NCBI GenBank assembly: GCA_019671135.1
Contig: JAHRHY010000025.1
Location: 124,001-188,000 of the forward strand
DNA length: 64,000 bases
Source of the DNA: Linnemannia hyalina
Taxonomy: Eukaryota; Mortierellomycota; Mortierellomycetes; Mortierellales; Mortierellaceae
Direction of reading: 5' to 3'
Shown: in pieces, positions 1 to 11,187 of the stretch
Position numbering within the stretch: position 1 is the stretch's first letter
Layout: each line of letters starts with the position of its first letter
Notes under the pieces: generated by a model
Told to the model about the DNA's origin: nothing
The model's database searches: none
The model's input: the letters and a program-made list of their open reading frames with translations, nothing else
Program-made: the position numbers and the translations under genes

Positions 1-1
1 C

Positions 2-2305
2 AAGGTTCCTAGGGAGGAGGGCTGGATCAAGTCGATCCTTGAGTTTTTCCTCATGCACGCCTTCTTTGACATCAAGAAGGTTGACGCCAAGAGCAAATAC
101 ACCGAGGCCCACGCTCTGCCCACCCCTGCCCTCTCTGCCGCCACTCGTGAGCACTGCAGGAACCGCTTCTACGGCATGATGGGTGAGCTCTCGACCATGG
201 CTCCCCTCGCCGCCAAGAAGGAGTCAGATGAGGCCGAGACGGTCAATTACAGCCGCAAGTTGAACGGCACTATGCTAGATGGAACTTTCTGGTGCTCCTT
301 TGCCCTCCACATGATCGTCGATCTTGAGAAGAACAAGAACTTTGAGAGCCTCGTCACCCTCGACGACGAGGCAGCCAAGGCCAAGAAGACCGCCCTTGCC
401 CTCGTCACCAAGATCCAGGACAAGGCCAAGAAGGCCTCCAAAGAGCTCAAGCCCCAGTACAAGGCTTTCGAGCTACTCTTTGTCCAGATGATTCTTCAGC
501 TGTACGTCGAGCCCGAGGATTCGACCAACATTCTTGGAGAGTTGCACGACTGTTACGACAAGGTCTTTGCTGCCCCCAAGAAGGCTAACGGCAAGAAGGC
601 TGCCTCGAACGATGATGATGATGATGAGGAAGAGATCCAGCCCGTTGAGGTCATTGTCGATATCTTGCTCAGTTTCTTGATCAAGCCCTCCGCCTTGCTT
701 CGCCATGTCTCTGAGCAGGTCTTTGTTATCTTCTGCGACAAGATGACCAAGACTGGATTGGAGCTGATGTTGTCGACCCTTCAGACCAAGGACAACAAGG
801 ACGACATGTTTGGTGAGGAGGAGGAGGATGATGATGCCGAGGCTGATGCCCACAACCACTCAGACGACGATGATGAGGACGGTGACTCAGATGAGTCTGA
901 TGAGTCTGAGGATATGGATGTTGACGAGGATGAGGACGATAACGCCCCTGTCGATGAGGAGTTCAGGAAGAAGCTTGCCGCCGCATTGAACGTCAAGGAT
1001 GCCGACGACGAAGATGAGTCTGAGGAGGAGCTGTTGGACGACGACCAGATGATGGCTTTCGACGACAAACTGAACGAAATCTTTAGGCAGAAGAAGTTGG
1101 CCAAAGCCCAGCAGAAGGACGCCAAGCAAACTCTCATCCACTTCAAGAACAAAGTCCTCGATCTCTTGGAGCTTTATATCAAGAAGCAGTCTTCCAACGA
1201 GCTGGTTCTCGATCTGATTGTGCCCTTGCTGTCGCTTGTCCTCATACCCTCGGCTGCCAACAAGCCCGTCCACGACAAGATCTCGGCTCTTCTCCGCAAC
1301 AAGCTTGCCAAAATCAAGGACTACCCCCGCGATGTGAACGACGAGGCAGTGTTTGAGATCCTGAACCAGGTCCACGAGCTCGCCAAGAAGTCGCCCGACG
1401 CCAAGTTCTCTGGATTGTGCGGTGATCTGTCGGTTCTTTTGGTCAAGGTCCTCATTGGTGGCCAGGACGAGAAGACTGCCGTTGGTGAGACCATGGTCGA
1501 GGCCCCTGTCAAGAAGACACGTGGCACCAAGGGCAAGACTGCTGCCGCCATGGACCCCGAGGAGGCCGCTCTCAAGGCCAAGCAGGACCGCATTATTGCT
1601 CTTTACAGCGAGAGCTTGAGGGAGTTTATGACGCGCAAGAACTCGAACTTGTCGAGCAAGATGTTTATGGAGTTTATTGAGCGTTTCCCTCACCTTGCAT
1701 GGCACCTTTCGAGCACGCTTCTTGCCTACACCAACCCCAAGGCGACCGTCAAGTCGTTCCGTCAGGCCATGGCTTTCAACATGTTGTCTGCTCTTGTCAA
1801 GCGTCTATCGAACAAAAAGACGCCCAAGTTTGAGGAACTATTCTTGCAGACGCTTCCCTTGATCCGAGGCTCTTTAATCGAGACTTTTGAAGGAGCATTT
1901 GTGGAATCGACCGGCGAGGAGGCCAAGTCTGCGAAGGGATTGAACGTTGCTCGTCTGCGTGAGATTCTCAAATTTGCGATTTTGTCGGCAAGGATGGTCA
2001 AGCGTGCAGAGGACCTTGACGTGACGGAGATCTGGGAGACGGAGAAGCTTGGACCGTTGCTGCAGAAGATCAGCGAGGACGGTCGGTTTAACAGCGGCGC
2101 GCTTCGTTCGTTGATTCAGCAGATGCTGGGGTTGATTGGATCGGATATCAAGTTGCCAACGGGGTCGACGAAGAAGCAGGAGAAGCAGCAGAAGCGGAAG
2201 CAGGAGGCTGAGGCGGAGGAGAAGAAGGGCGGATCAAAAAAGAAGGCGCACCGGTCGAAGAAGCGCAAGGTTGGAGGCGACAAGAAGGAGAGCGTTGAGG
2301 CATAA
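2..2305 (+). CDS. POL5: Pol5 / MYBBP1A-family nucleolar protein, 3' part
   Basis: The frame is open from base 2, so the gene starts left of the window and about 767 residues of the C-terminal part are visible. Despite the name, this family (yeast Pol5, animal MYBBP1A) is a HEAT-like helical nucleolar protein needed for rRNA synthesis and large-subunit ribosome assembly, not a true polymerase. Seen here: helical segments, two long acidic runs (around 604-640 and 820-955), then the family-typical block LLDDDQMMAFDDKLNEIF followed by helical repeats, and a Lys/Arg-rich C terminus (KKKAHRSKKRKVGG) that looks like a nuclear/nucleolar targeting tail. No intron is needed in the visible part. The TAA stop is followed by T-rich sequence. 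Identity rests on the acidic-domain layout and the DDDQMM block, recognised by eye. Confidence 0.85.
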   Translation, partial: KVPREEGWIKSILEFFLMHAFFDIKKVDAKSKYTEAHALPTPALSAATREHCRNRFYGMMGELSTMAPLAAKKESDEAETVNYSRKLNGTMLDGTFWCSFALHMIVDLEKNKNFESLVTLDDEAAKAKKTALALVTKIQDKAKKASKELKPQYKAFELLFVQMILQLYVEPEDSTNILGELHDCYDKVFAAPKKANGKKAASNDDDDDEEEIQPVEVIVDILLSFLIKPSALLRHVSEQVFVIFCDKMTKTGLELMLSTLQTKDNKDDMFGEEEEDDDAEADAHNHSDDDDEDGDSDESDESEDMDVDEDEDDNAPVDEEFRKKLAAALNVKDADDEDESEEELLDDDQMMAFDDKLNEIFRQKKLAKAQQKDAKQTLIHFKNKVLDLLELYIKKQSSNELVLDLIVPLLSLVLIPSAANKPVHDKISALLRNKLAKIKDYPRDVNDEAVFEILNQVHELAKKSPDAKFSGLCGDLSVLLVKVLIGGQDEKTAVGETMVEAPVKKTRGTKGKTAAAMDPEEAALKAKQDRIIALYSESLREFMTRKNSNLSSKMFMEFIERFPHLAWHLSSTLLAYTNPKATVKSFRQAMAFNMLSALVKRLSNKKTPKFEELFLQTLPLIRGSLIETFEGAFVESTGEEAKSAKGLNVARLREILKFAILSARMVKRAEDLDVTEIWETEKLGPLLQKISEDGRFNSGALRSLIQQMLGLIGSDIKLPTGSTKKQEKQQKRKQEAEAEEKKGGSKKKAHRSKKRKVGGDKKESVEA

Positions 2306-2735
2306 TTTAGCTTTGCATTCTTTGTTCTTTATTTTTTTTCACTTTGCATTTTAGTATATCGTTTTTTTTCTATTATTTTCTAGTTTCCACTATGCATCCC
2401 CACACAACAATGTATTCATCCAATTATCACCATGTCGCATGAGTTTTCGTTGGATTATTTACTTTCTTTCTTCTGAGAATGTGATTCAGTACATTCCATG
2501 GTGATCTAAGACGATGGTGCCCTTGGCTATCCACAGGAATGTTGCCTTGGTGGCGTGTTCTCCCCACTCTTCGGCTAAAGTTTTTCAAAATCGGTGGCTT
2601 TTCTCGGTGACCTTTCAACCCATGTTTTTCCCATAGAACGGGAAAGTTCATCGCTTGCCATTCAGGATCTCATCTTTTTCTCCCGTAAACCAGAGTTCAT
2701 CCCCCCAGCAAACAGCCCCACCAACGCCTCGCACA
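2306..2735. other. intergenic: POL5 3' end and Net1-like promoter
   Basis: The left part is T-rich (several runs of seven to eight T) and probably holds the POL5 3' UTR. The right part is the leader of the next gene. An in-frame ATG at 2655 would extend that gene by 27 residues, but the ATG at 2736 has a better context (CGCACAATGT) and starts the compact Ser/Ala leader. I see no RNA gene here. Confidence 0.5.
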
Positions 2736-4852
2736 ATGTCAGCTGCTGTTCCCCCCAAGGCCGCCAAGGTCACAACGACCACCCCCACCACAACCATCAG
2801 GAAGAAGGCCATCAACAACCCGCACAGGGTCCAAGTCCTTGTCGACTTTCCCGACCCTACGGTCACGATTAAGTCCGTCTACCCGATTGCCATCCCCGGA
2901 CCCCAAAGGAAGTTCGTCGCCGTTGCTGATGGCGACAAGACTTTTCACGAGTTGAAGGACGTTATCAACGACGAGTTGCATCGTCTCTACGCCGAAGAAG
3001 CGTAAGTTTACCTGCACTTTTCCTGTATTTGTGTCTTTTTCTTGCCTTGTGTCGTGCCTTGGACAGCACGCACATATTGAAGTCAAATTTGATCGGCATG
3101 CTCCTTCTCATATATCTTGATTATTACCAATGTTGAACGACGGATCGTTTGCCGAGAGCACAGACGCGTCCCTCTACCATATTGTTGTGTTCAAGAGGAC
3201 GCGTCTCTGACAACATATATTTTGCTGCTACATTTCTACCGCTAACCTATCAAAACAATATCTCATTCTCTCTCTCCGCTTTCTTATCCCAATTAGTCCC
3301 TACGGCCTCTGCGGGTTTAAGAACTGGCAATACAGCAAAATCCCCGAGAGGTACCTCATTCGCGATGTCCTCGGCAAACAATGCGATGTCCATGCCACCA
3401 GAGAGCTCCTCTCGGCCAAGAAACTGGGCAAGTCGACCAAGCGAAAGGTTGAGGGAGAGATGCCTTCTTCTCTCTCTTCCTCCTCTTCCTCTTCGTCGTC
3501 CTCTTCGGCAATCGCCGTCGCGTCCGACGCCACTAGCTCTTCTGCCCCTGTTCCCAAGGCCAAGAAGGCCAAGAAGGAGCCTGCTTCTCCCTCTACCGAG
3601 ACAAAACCCAAGGCCGTTGTCAAGAAGGGTGCCATCGCCACTCCTGCCATCAAGGAGACTGCCGAGGACAAGGCCCTCCAAGCTGCCTATACCAATCTGA
3701 CTGAGGAGCAGATCATGTCGAACATCTCGGGTACCCATACGCAGGGGAAGAAGAAGGCGCCATCCGGCATTGTCACCCCTGAGGCTTCCGAGTCCTCCGC
3801 CAGCCCGGCCCCTACACCTGCTCCTGCTACCCCCAAGAAGCAAAAGAACGCCAAGAAGGTCGATGTTGTCACGATTCCTACCCCTGCTCCCGTTCCAACC
3901 AAGGCTGCCGAGAACGAGGTCAAGAAGGTCTCTGCTACTATCCCTTTCCCCAAGGATAGCAACGACAAGTCTGAGGAGGATATTATGAAGGAGATCAGCG
4001 CTTACCACAAGGCCCAGAAACTGGTGGAGGAAACGAAGGAGCCCGTCGCCGTCGTTAAGGCCAAGAAGGAGCCAGCAAAGGTCAAGAAGGAGCAAGCCAA
4101 GGCTAACAAAGCTGCTGCTACTCCTGCTGGAGAAGAGTCCTCCAAGCCAACCGGCGCTTCTGCTGCTGCCAAGGGCAAGAAGATTATGAACAAGGGCTAC
4201 CAGTCTGATGACTCTTCCGACTCTGCACCAGGTAATTCATCTCACTTTTAATCATTTATGATGTTCACAATACAAGTGCGTAGTATCATATAGCTAATAT
4301 GCTGCTTGTAATTAATTACGTGTTTTAGTTACTAAGGGACACTGGGGTGCCCGTCGCAAGGATGACGATGTGGAGGAGCTGCAAAGATGGGCGGCGCAGG
4401 ATCCCGCCTCCTTGACAGATGAACAACGCAATGAGCTCCGACTCTGGGACAGGCGCAAGTACAATCGCGACCTTATGACAGCAAGGCGCAGAGCAGAGAT
4501 CAATTCCAAGTCTGCGGATCCTGTAGTTGCAGCTGCAGCCACTTTGTTCTTAGACTCGCTCAATGTCCGTGGTCGTCCCGGTCGTCCCTCAGTCGCTTCT
4601 GAGAGCCCCAGGAAGAAGATTGAAAAGTATATTCAGGAGACGAGTGAGAAAAAGGTGAAGGATGATGGGGATGATGAATCAGAGGAGCAGGAAAGAAAGT
4701 CGTCTTCTTCGTCTTCGTCGTCCTCGACGCCCGACGCTGAGGCACGGGTCAAGATGGAGCAGAAGTCAATCAAAGTGGAACCCAAGCCTGTTGAACGTGA
4801 GAAGTTGCCACCCTCCATGCTCACTGAGGACTCTGACTCTGAGGAAAACTGA
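2736..4852 (+). CDS. Net1/Dnt1-like nucleolar protein (Cdc14-binding N-terminal domain type)
   Basis: Three exons: 2736-3001, 3297-4231 and 4329-4852, joined with correct phase (574 aa). Introns begin GTAAGT and GTAATT and both end TTAG. The N-terminal 130 residues form a compact domain (RVQVLVDFPDPTV ... RKFVAVADGDKTFHELKDVI ... PERYLIRDVLG) resembling the N-terminal domain of yeast Net1/Tof2 and fission yeast Dnt1. Those are nucleolar scaffolds that bind Cdc14 phosphatase and silence or organise rDNA. The middle is disordered Ser/Lys/Ala/Pro-rich sequence with repeated KAKK and VKK blocks. The C-terminal exon holds a conserved-looking stretch (GHWGARRKDDVEELQRWA) followed by acidic/serine tracts. 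The family call is by pattern only. It is certainly a nuclear-type basic protein. Confidence 0.6.
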
Positions 4853-6131
4853 GGGAAAGTTTTTGTAGTTTTAGTTTTGTATTTGTTTGTGTGTCTTTCG
4901 CTTGTATCTTTTGTAACAATACATTCCTTGTTCAGTTTAATCCCTCTGCCCATTACTGGCTCTATTGGATACCCAAGTCGTTTTATTCTAATGGATTCCT
5001 AGAGTTGTAGTGTCAGACGACGACGAAGTGCCAATGCTCTCCACCACCATCATGACACCCGCGATCCTGAAGGTTCCTTACCCGCTTCTGGTCCTCGGAT
5101 ATCTCTCCGTTTCTTGATACACCCACCATCAATACTGAGAGGCGGTCAAGTTGAAAATGCCCTTTGACTTGAAAGGGGACAAGGAAGTGAGAAAAATAAG
5201 GAGTGGGATAATGAGATACGGTTGCTTTGTAGAAGAAAGGGAAAGGGGAGTGAAGGGGGGAACGAAGAAGGAGAGGAAAGGGGTAAGGAAAGAGAACGAT
5301 TGTTCAGGTAGACTCTGGAGGAAATATTCTCACTCCTCTTTGTAGAAAGGGAGGCAGACAATCAATCGATGGTTGAAGGGTGGACGTAGAAGAAACGCGG
5401 TGGAGAGAAGGAGAAGTAGGAAGAAGGGAGAGGAGGAAGGAGAGAAATGGGGGGCAAGGGAGGAAAGGAAAGAGAAAGGAAGGAGAGAAGGGACAAAGCA
5501 AAAAATGGAGAGAATGAACGGTGTCAACAAACCAACGAATGCTCATAGCAAATGGTGCTCGGGTCCATTCCTTGTAAGCATCAACAATAATACTCACAAC
5601 ATGTCCCATTGTTTTTCTTTGTTTCTCCTTCCTTTCTCTCTTTCCTTGCTCTCTTCTTTCCACTCCTTCTTCTTCACCTTCATCTTCATCTTCGTTTTCA
5701 ACGCACACCATCGTCAATACCGACTTGATTCGATATCGCACGGACAAGCCAGGCAGAGAAGACAACAATCAGTCGCACTGGACAACGATAATTTTCATTT
5801 GGTAAAGACACCTACGCGCTTTCGTTAATATGATGGCATCTTTTCGGTGGGAGCGACAGGGTGGCATCTCTTTACTTGCAATACAGAGGTGGGGTGTTTG
5901 ACGTCTTACAAATGAACGACATAGAGTCATGGAGATGATTAAAGAACTGATCCCAACGTTTCATTCCTCCATTCTTTAGAAGGTGACTTTCTGTTTTTAT
6001 TCGACGTGACAGTCAAACGCCTTCTTGCCCCTCAAACCTTTCTCCACAACCTCATATTTCTTTCAACAACAACAACAGCAACAACAACTCACTAACACAG
6101 CGCCACTCAACAACCAACCACCAAACAAAAA
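4853..6131. other. long intergenic with purine and pyrimidine blocks
   Basis: No gene is supported. From about 5160 to 5520 the plus strand is strikingly G/A-rich; from about 5600 to 5695 it becomes C/T-rich. Long open frames here on either strand are by-products of this bias. The last 80 bases are a CAA/CAACAAC-rich leader leading directly into the ATG at 6132. Confidence 0.5.
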
Positions 6132-9100
6132 ATGGAATACGTGAATCCAACAACAATCTCGTTCGTCGCCGCAGGAGCAGGCGCGGGAGCCTACTATGTC
6201 TATGCCAACGTGATTGAGCCCCAGAACCAGGCCCAGCGCGTCCTCCAGGCTGAACAGGCCCAGAAGGAGCTTCTGATGAAACTTGATGAGGAGGAGGCTT
6301 TGCGACGTGGGATTAAAAAGCAGACTACCAAGAGGAAGTAAGTATCTATTTCGTTATTATCTTTGCATGTTTGATTGCGGAGAAACGGAAGGGAGGTGTG
6401 GGGTGTGAAAAAAAGGAAGGCACAATGAAAGCGAAGAAGGCCCATGCGTGCACAAGGAAAGGAAGGCTCTGCCAAGATTGTTAGCAAAAGAAGTGGAGTT
6501 ATCGTTACACAGGGTTGATCGATTGCAAAAATGGGCCGATGATAGGTAAAGCGACCAATGGGTGTGCAGATAGAAAAGAGGGCCAGGAAGGCCACTCATG
6601 ACTTCGTGCAACAGAAGCAACCACCTCACTAAGTCGCGATACCACTCCACGACATACATTTCTTTCCACATCTTCCTTGTCCCTCGTCCTCTCCACACTT
6701 GACTAACCCAGCGCCTTTTTTGTTGTTTGGCACATAGGACCATTGTCGTTGCTCGTCCAAAAAAGATTGAGCACGACAACTCGGATGTGACACCCGAGGA
6801 TCTCAACGATATGATTTCGACCTCCAACCCCTTCGACCTCCTCGAACGCCCTCACACCGTCGCTAAAGCCAACGGATCAGCGGCAACAAAGTCCAAGAAG
6901 GGAGCAGTCTCCAAGAAGAAGGCCGAGGTCGTTATTACCGCCGCCGTCGCTCCCAAGGAGCAGCAGTCGCCCAAGGCGGTGTCGTTCGACCTCAAGCCAG
7001 AGATCAAGGAGTTGCCCAATGCCGTCGTATCCAAGAAGGAGCGGAAGGCTGCCAGCAAGAAGGAGGCAGCATCTACTCCTGCTCCTGCAGCTGTTCAATT
7101 GAAGGTTACAATTGCCACTGCAAATGCAGCAGCTGTATCCACGAAGGCTGGCGCTGCTCAGTGGCTGGAAGCCGCTTCCCCCAAGGAGCCAGAGGATCTC
7201 CATACCCCTGAGCCCTTCAAGCCCACCCGTGGTCATAAAAACACGTTCGCTGCGCCAGCACCATCAGCACTCTCTGAACCATTCCATACCTTCAAGTCTG
7301 CCAAATCCTCACAAGCTCGCAAGCAGCAACAGCAACAGCAACAGCCTCAACAAAAGCCCGCTACTGTCGAAACGGTCGTGGAAGTGCCTCCCAAGCCTGT
7401 AGTTTCTGTGGTCAGCGAAGAAGAGCGTACCCTTGCCCTCCAAGAATTCAAAGCCCTCCAGGCACTCGTCCAAGCCCGCGACCTGGCCTTGGCAGCAGCC
7501 GAGAGCCGCGCCGAACGATCCATGCGCAAGATCCAAGAGCTTCAGAAACAGATTGAGTCTGAAGCGGCCCTGGTCAAGTCTGCACAAAAGATCGAGAACA
7601 AGGCTCAGAAATTGAACGAGAAGGTAGTGTCGCTTCATTACACCAACTCGATCTTGGTCCGCCAGCTCTCAGTCGATAAAGAGAACCTCAAGACTGCCCA
7701 GTTACAGGCTATCAAGAAAGAGGCCGAGTTTGCTGCCGAGACTGTTGTTGGTAACAAGGGTGCCGATGCGGAGTGGGAGACTAAACTGGAGGCGTTGGAG
7801 CAGGAGCGTGTTCAGCGTGCTGCTCAAGTCGAACATATTCAAGAATTGAACCATGAACTGCAGCAGCACCGCACTCAGTCCGAGTCCGAGATCTCGCAAC
7901 TCTCTCAGAGCCTGGTCGAGGCTGACCGACGTGCTGAGGGTGCTCTTCGGGAACGGAACGAGATCCTTCACCAGCTGTCGATGATTGTTTCTGACAAGGA
8001 GGCTAGGATCGCGTCGTTGGAGGCAGATATTGGAGCCCTTGAGGGAGAGCTCGAGAACTCCAAGGTGCAGGTCGAGCAGTATGCTGAGGCGGTCGGGCAG
8101 GCAGAGGAGGTGTCCCAGAGTCGTCATGAAATCTTGGAGGGTGAGAAGCATTCGATGCTGGAAGAGATTGATCTCTTGAGGGGCTTGCTTACCCTGGAGG
8201 AGACCAAGGTCGTGGAGAGGGACGCTGACGTCAAGAAGTTGAAGGAAGAGCTCGAGGTCGTCCAGGAACAGATCAGGAAATTGGAAGGTGACCACGCCAG
8301 CGCTCTCACTGCCAAACATAAGGAGCACCAGTATGTCCTATCGACCAAGGAATCTGCTCTGGCCATCCACATCACCAACTCGACCACCGCCCAGGCCGAG
8401 GTCGAGACCGTCCGTTTACTGTTGAAGGAGGCTCGTGAGAATCACCGGGGCGAACTCGAGAAGTTAAGCCAGGGGCTCCAAAAATCCAACATCCAAATCG
8501 CAACCTTGACTACGTCCCAACAGTCATGGACTACCAAGATGGCAGAACTCACGGAGAGGTCGAACGAGAGCAACGACAAGGCAATGGAGCAATCTGCGAC
8601 GTTGAACAAGCGGATCCAGGAACTTGAGCAGGAGATGGTCATCAAGGAGTCCAGCCACCGCATTGTCTTGACCGAGAAGGAAGATGTGGTCACCAAGTTG
8701 TCTGCACTCGAGACTGTTCATGAATCCTGCCACGGACAGCATGGTGCCCTGACCAAGGAAAAGCAGGACCTCCTCCAGACTGTGTCAACAAAGTCTTTGG
8801 AGCTTGACCATTTCCGTCTGGAGAAGGAGGCTCTTGCATCCGAGTTGGCCCAGAAGAAGACCGCGTATGAGGAGTTAAAGTCTGCCAAGGAAGGCGTCGA
8901 TGCAGAGTTGGAAGCCTTGATCGAAGCATCAGATACTAAAAAGACCGAGATCGAGCAGGAGTACGACGCTCTGAGTCTGAGGGTTGTCGAGTTGGAGCAT
9001 GAGCTTGACGGCCTTCGCCAGCAGCAACAGACAAAGGCGAGCGACCATACTGTTGATGAGGTTGTGCAGGATGCCGGCGAGGGTGCTGCTAAGAAGGCAG

Positions 9101-9180
9101 CGACGACGACGGATGGAGAGCAGAAAGGGCAGGAGGTGTTTAATGCTCAGGTGGAGGGTCTTGCCGTTGCTACCTACTAA
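6132..9180 (+). CDS. N-terminally membrane-anchored long coiled-coil protein (kinectin-like layout)
   Basis: Two exons, 6132-6337 and 6738-9180, with a 400-nt GTAAGT...ATAG intron that restores a Lys codon (882 aa). Residues about 7-28 (TISFVAAGAGAGAYYVYANV) form one small-residue-rich hydrophobic segment near the N terminus, a likely signal anchor. Next comes a basic Lys-rich stretch, a Pro/Ala/Ser linker with a short Gln run, then about 550 residues of near-continuous heptad coiled coil (ELQKQIE, LEQERVQ, LEADIGALEGELEN). This layout (membrane anchor, basic linker, long cytosolic coiled coil) matches ER proteins such as kinectin or p180/RRBP1. No sequence family is recognised, so the role is inferred from architecture only. 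The start is favoured by the CAA-rich leader and by splitting the anchor onto exon 1. Confidence 0.75.
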
Positions 9181-9338
9181 GCACTACTTTTGTTATCATT
9201 ATTATCCCGCTTTTCTTTTCGTCTTTGAAAAAAATGTATCTAAACGCGTCGTAAGAAAGACATCACAGAAAATTATAATGGCATGGTGACAGGAGAAAAA
9301 GACATGTATTATTTGTGTTGTCTATTTGATGCTCTCTA

Positions 9339-10570
9339 CTATTCTTCCCAATCTACTGACTCCGTCCCGTGGACGGCGCCCCGCTGTTTGAGGCACTTCA
9401 GGTTCGTGGGACTAAGACCAATGGCTCCGGCAATGACTGTGTCAGATACGGCAATCACCGCGGGGCCTCACCACATGCCAGTTGAATAGAGAAAGCGCTC
9501 GGACATATCCACTACATGTCAAACTCTAAAGGTACCGTATCGGGTTACTGTGACAAACTTCAGCGACCGAAAGCTCCATGAAACGTTGTTGACGACGCCC
9601 AGAAAGTCATCAAGAAATAGCCATGCATTCCCACACCTCTAAGTTGCCATCCAACATGTTTCTCCGAACTGATGCTCTTCAGACCCCGCCAACGATAATT
9701 TCATCGACCGCAGTGAAATGAAGGGAAGGGTGCTCCGCGACGTGGAGAAACCGTTTTTTCTGTTCGTCCCAGAGGCGGATGTTTCTTTTCGAATTGCCTG
9801 AAGCAAACATGAACACCGTTCGCCGAACATGTAATAGCCGCTATCGTGTTGTTTTGAATTGTTGTAACGATTCTAGTGGTACCAGATTAGTCTCCCAAAA
9901 GCGGACACCCCCCATTCCGACTGAACGACATGACGTGGTGGCCCGTCAGAGAAAACGTAACGGTGGTAACGTCGCCAGTGTGACCAAGAAGAGTGCGGAC
10001 AAGCCTGTCCGATCGAGCATCCCATAATTGCACAGTCTTGCCCTTGCTTCCGGAGGCGATCCAATGGTCGCACAATGAGAATAAACAGTGCGTACCGGTA
10101 CGAGGCCAGAATGGCCGAAGTGAGCAAAATCAACCGACCCTGTCCTAAGGTCCACAACTGACGTAAATCTGGTGAACCCTGTGGTGGGGGATTTGAACTC
10201 CGCCAGTAGAGAACGCCACCAAAAGGACTCGGGTGGATCCAAGTTGGAACACTTGACTAGGTTCTCCTTTAGTCACGTTGTATTGTTGCATAGACCCATT
10301 TCTCGTGACCCGTAACGAGAAGTTTGCCCATCGGAAGAGTATGCCACGCTTCTGGCAGCTTCGTAGCGATAATACTCGTCGGTCCATGTTCCTGCCAAGT
10401 TCACGTCCCAAAGTCGGATGGTTTTTGTCAACGCTGCAAGAGTCGAGCTGCGCGTTGGCGGCGTGGCGGTACATGGCGTCTGCCGTTGGAACAAATCGAT
10501 CGCGGTAGACAAACTGTCGAAGTATCCCACCTGGAGGCGCAGGCACGCGAGCTAGATCAACATACGTTTC
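9339..10570 (-). pseudogene. decayed WD40-repeat C-terminal part of a NACHT/WD40 gene
   Basis: Reading the minus strand and allowing frame changes, this stretch follows the C-terminal WD40 part of the intact gene at 11898-15740. Pieces that match: DHWIASGSKGKTVQLWDARS against GQWIATGSKDKIVQLWRFHC; LTKTIRLWDVNLAG in an earlier repeat; GVVNNVSWSFRSLKFVT against GQVNSVAWRPGLLEFAT; and the tail GPAVIAVSDTVIAGAIGLSP against GPAVLASTGTIIADAVGLST, ending at a TAG in the homologous place (9339). At least three frame changes and several internal stops separate the blocks, and no NACHT part remains. It is a dead, 5'-truncated paralogue in the same orientation, not an exon set. The right limit is approximate. 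Confidence 0.8.
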
Positions 10571-10678
10571 AAAGAATTAAGGTGAAACCCAATTGAGTGA
10601 TCAAGTCGCAACCGCTTCAGGAACGTCTAAATCGTTTGAAGTACCTGAATGGAGTGCTGTTGTGTTGTCTATTTTATT

Positions 10679-11187
10679 CTATATATTACGAGAAAATATA
10701 CCTTGTCTATGGAGAGTTCTTCTAATAGTAGACTTGGAAACCTTGGTGGGGATAGCGTGGGTAATATCGGCAAGGGCGACACGGCGGTTCTTGTGGACAA
10801 CGCTAACGACAGCTCGGACATCTCGATCGGAGAGGATGCGGGGTCGACCTGGGTTCTTTTTTTTCTCGACAGTTCCTTTCTCCTTATACAACTTGACGAT
10901 CCTGTGGACAGTCGCCCTGTGTACATTATATAGGTTGGCAATAGTAGGGATCGAAGAGCCAGCCTTGCTCATGCCAACGATCTGGTTGCGCTCCTCGACG
11001 GATAGGGCCATCGAACAACAGGGAAGGAAAGAGGTGGGGTTACGGAGGGCTTGTGTGTTATGGGAAGGAAAAGAAGGGGAAAGAAGTGAAAAGAAGAAAA
11101 AAAATGCTCAAAAATTTTTACTTCATGTCTAACGTGAATCTTTATTTTCTCAGCAAATCCAAAGAAAAAAGAAAAAAAGTGCAGTAC
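10679..11187 (-). mobile_element. Tc1/mariner-type transposase fragment (DNA-binding domain only)
   Basis: The minus-strand frame 11011-10679 codes for 110 residues starting at a good ATG. It contains the two helix-turn-helix modules typical of Tc1-like transposases: NQIVGMSKAGSSIPTIANLY for the first and VSKSTIRRTLHRQGI for the second, joined by a PGRPR minor-groove linker. The DDE catalytic domain, which should follow, is absent: the frame stops at TAG just after the second HTH and the next bases are unrelated. The sequence GTGCAGTA near 11187 could be the 5' terminal-repeat end beside a TA target, but no matching repeat is seen on the other side. So this is an internally cut relic lying directly upstream of the WD40 pseudogene. 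A stand-alone HTH protein cannot be excluded because the reading frame is intact. Confidence 0.7.

Noticed and set aside
781..1705. Long minus-strand frames opposite POL5
   Set aside because: They mirror the acidic/Lys codons of POL5 (poly-Ser or Leu/Val translations) and have no domain character.
3250..4095. 281-codon minus-strand frame opposite the Net1-like gene
   Set aside because: It is a shadow of the Lys/Ala/Pro-rich coding strand, with a Leu/Gly/Arg-rich meaningless product.
5304..5828. Frames of about 150 codons on both strands
   Set aside because: Produced by the purine/pyrimidine bias; low complexity only.
10185..10210. GGGGATTTGAACTCC resembling a reverse-strand tRNA T-arm
   Set aside because: It lies inside the WD40 pseudogene and lacks the other arms.
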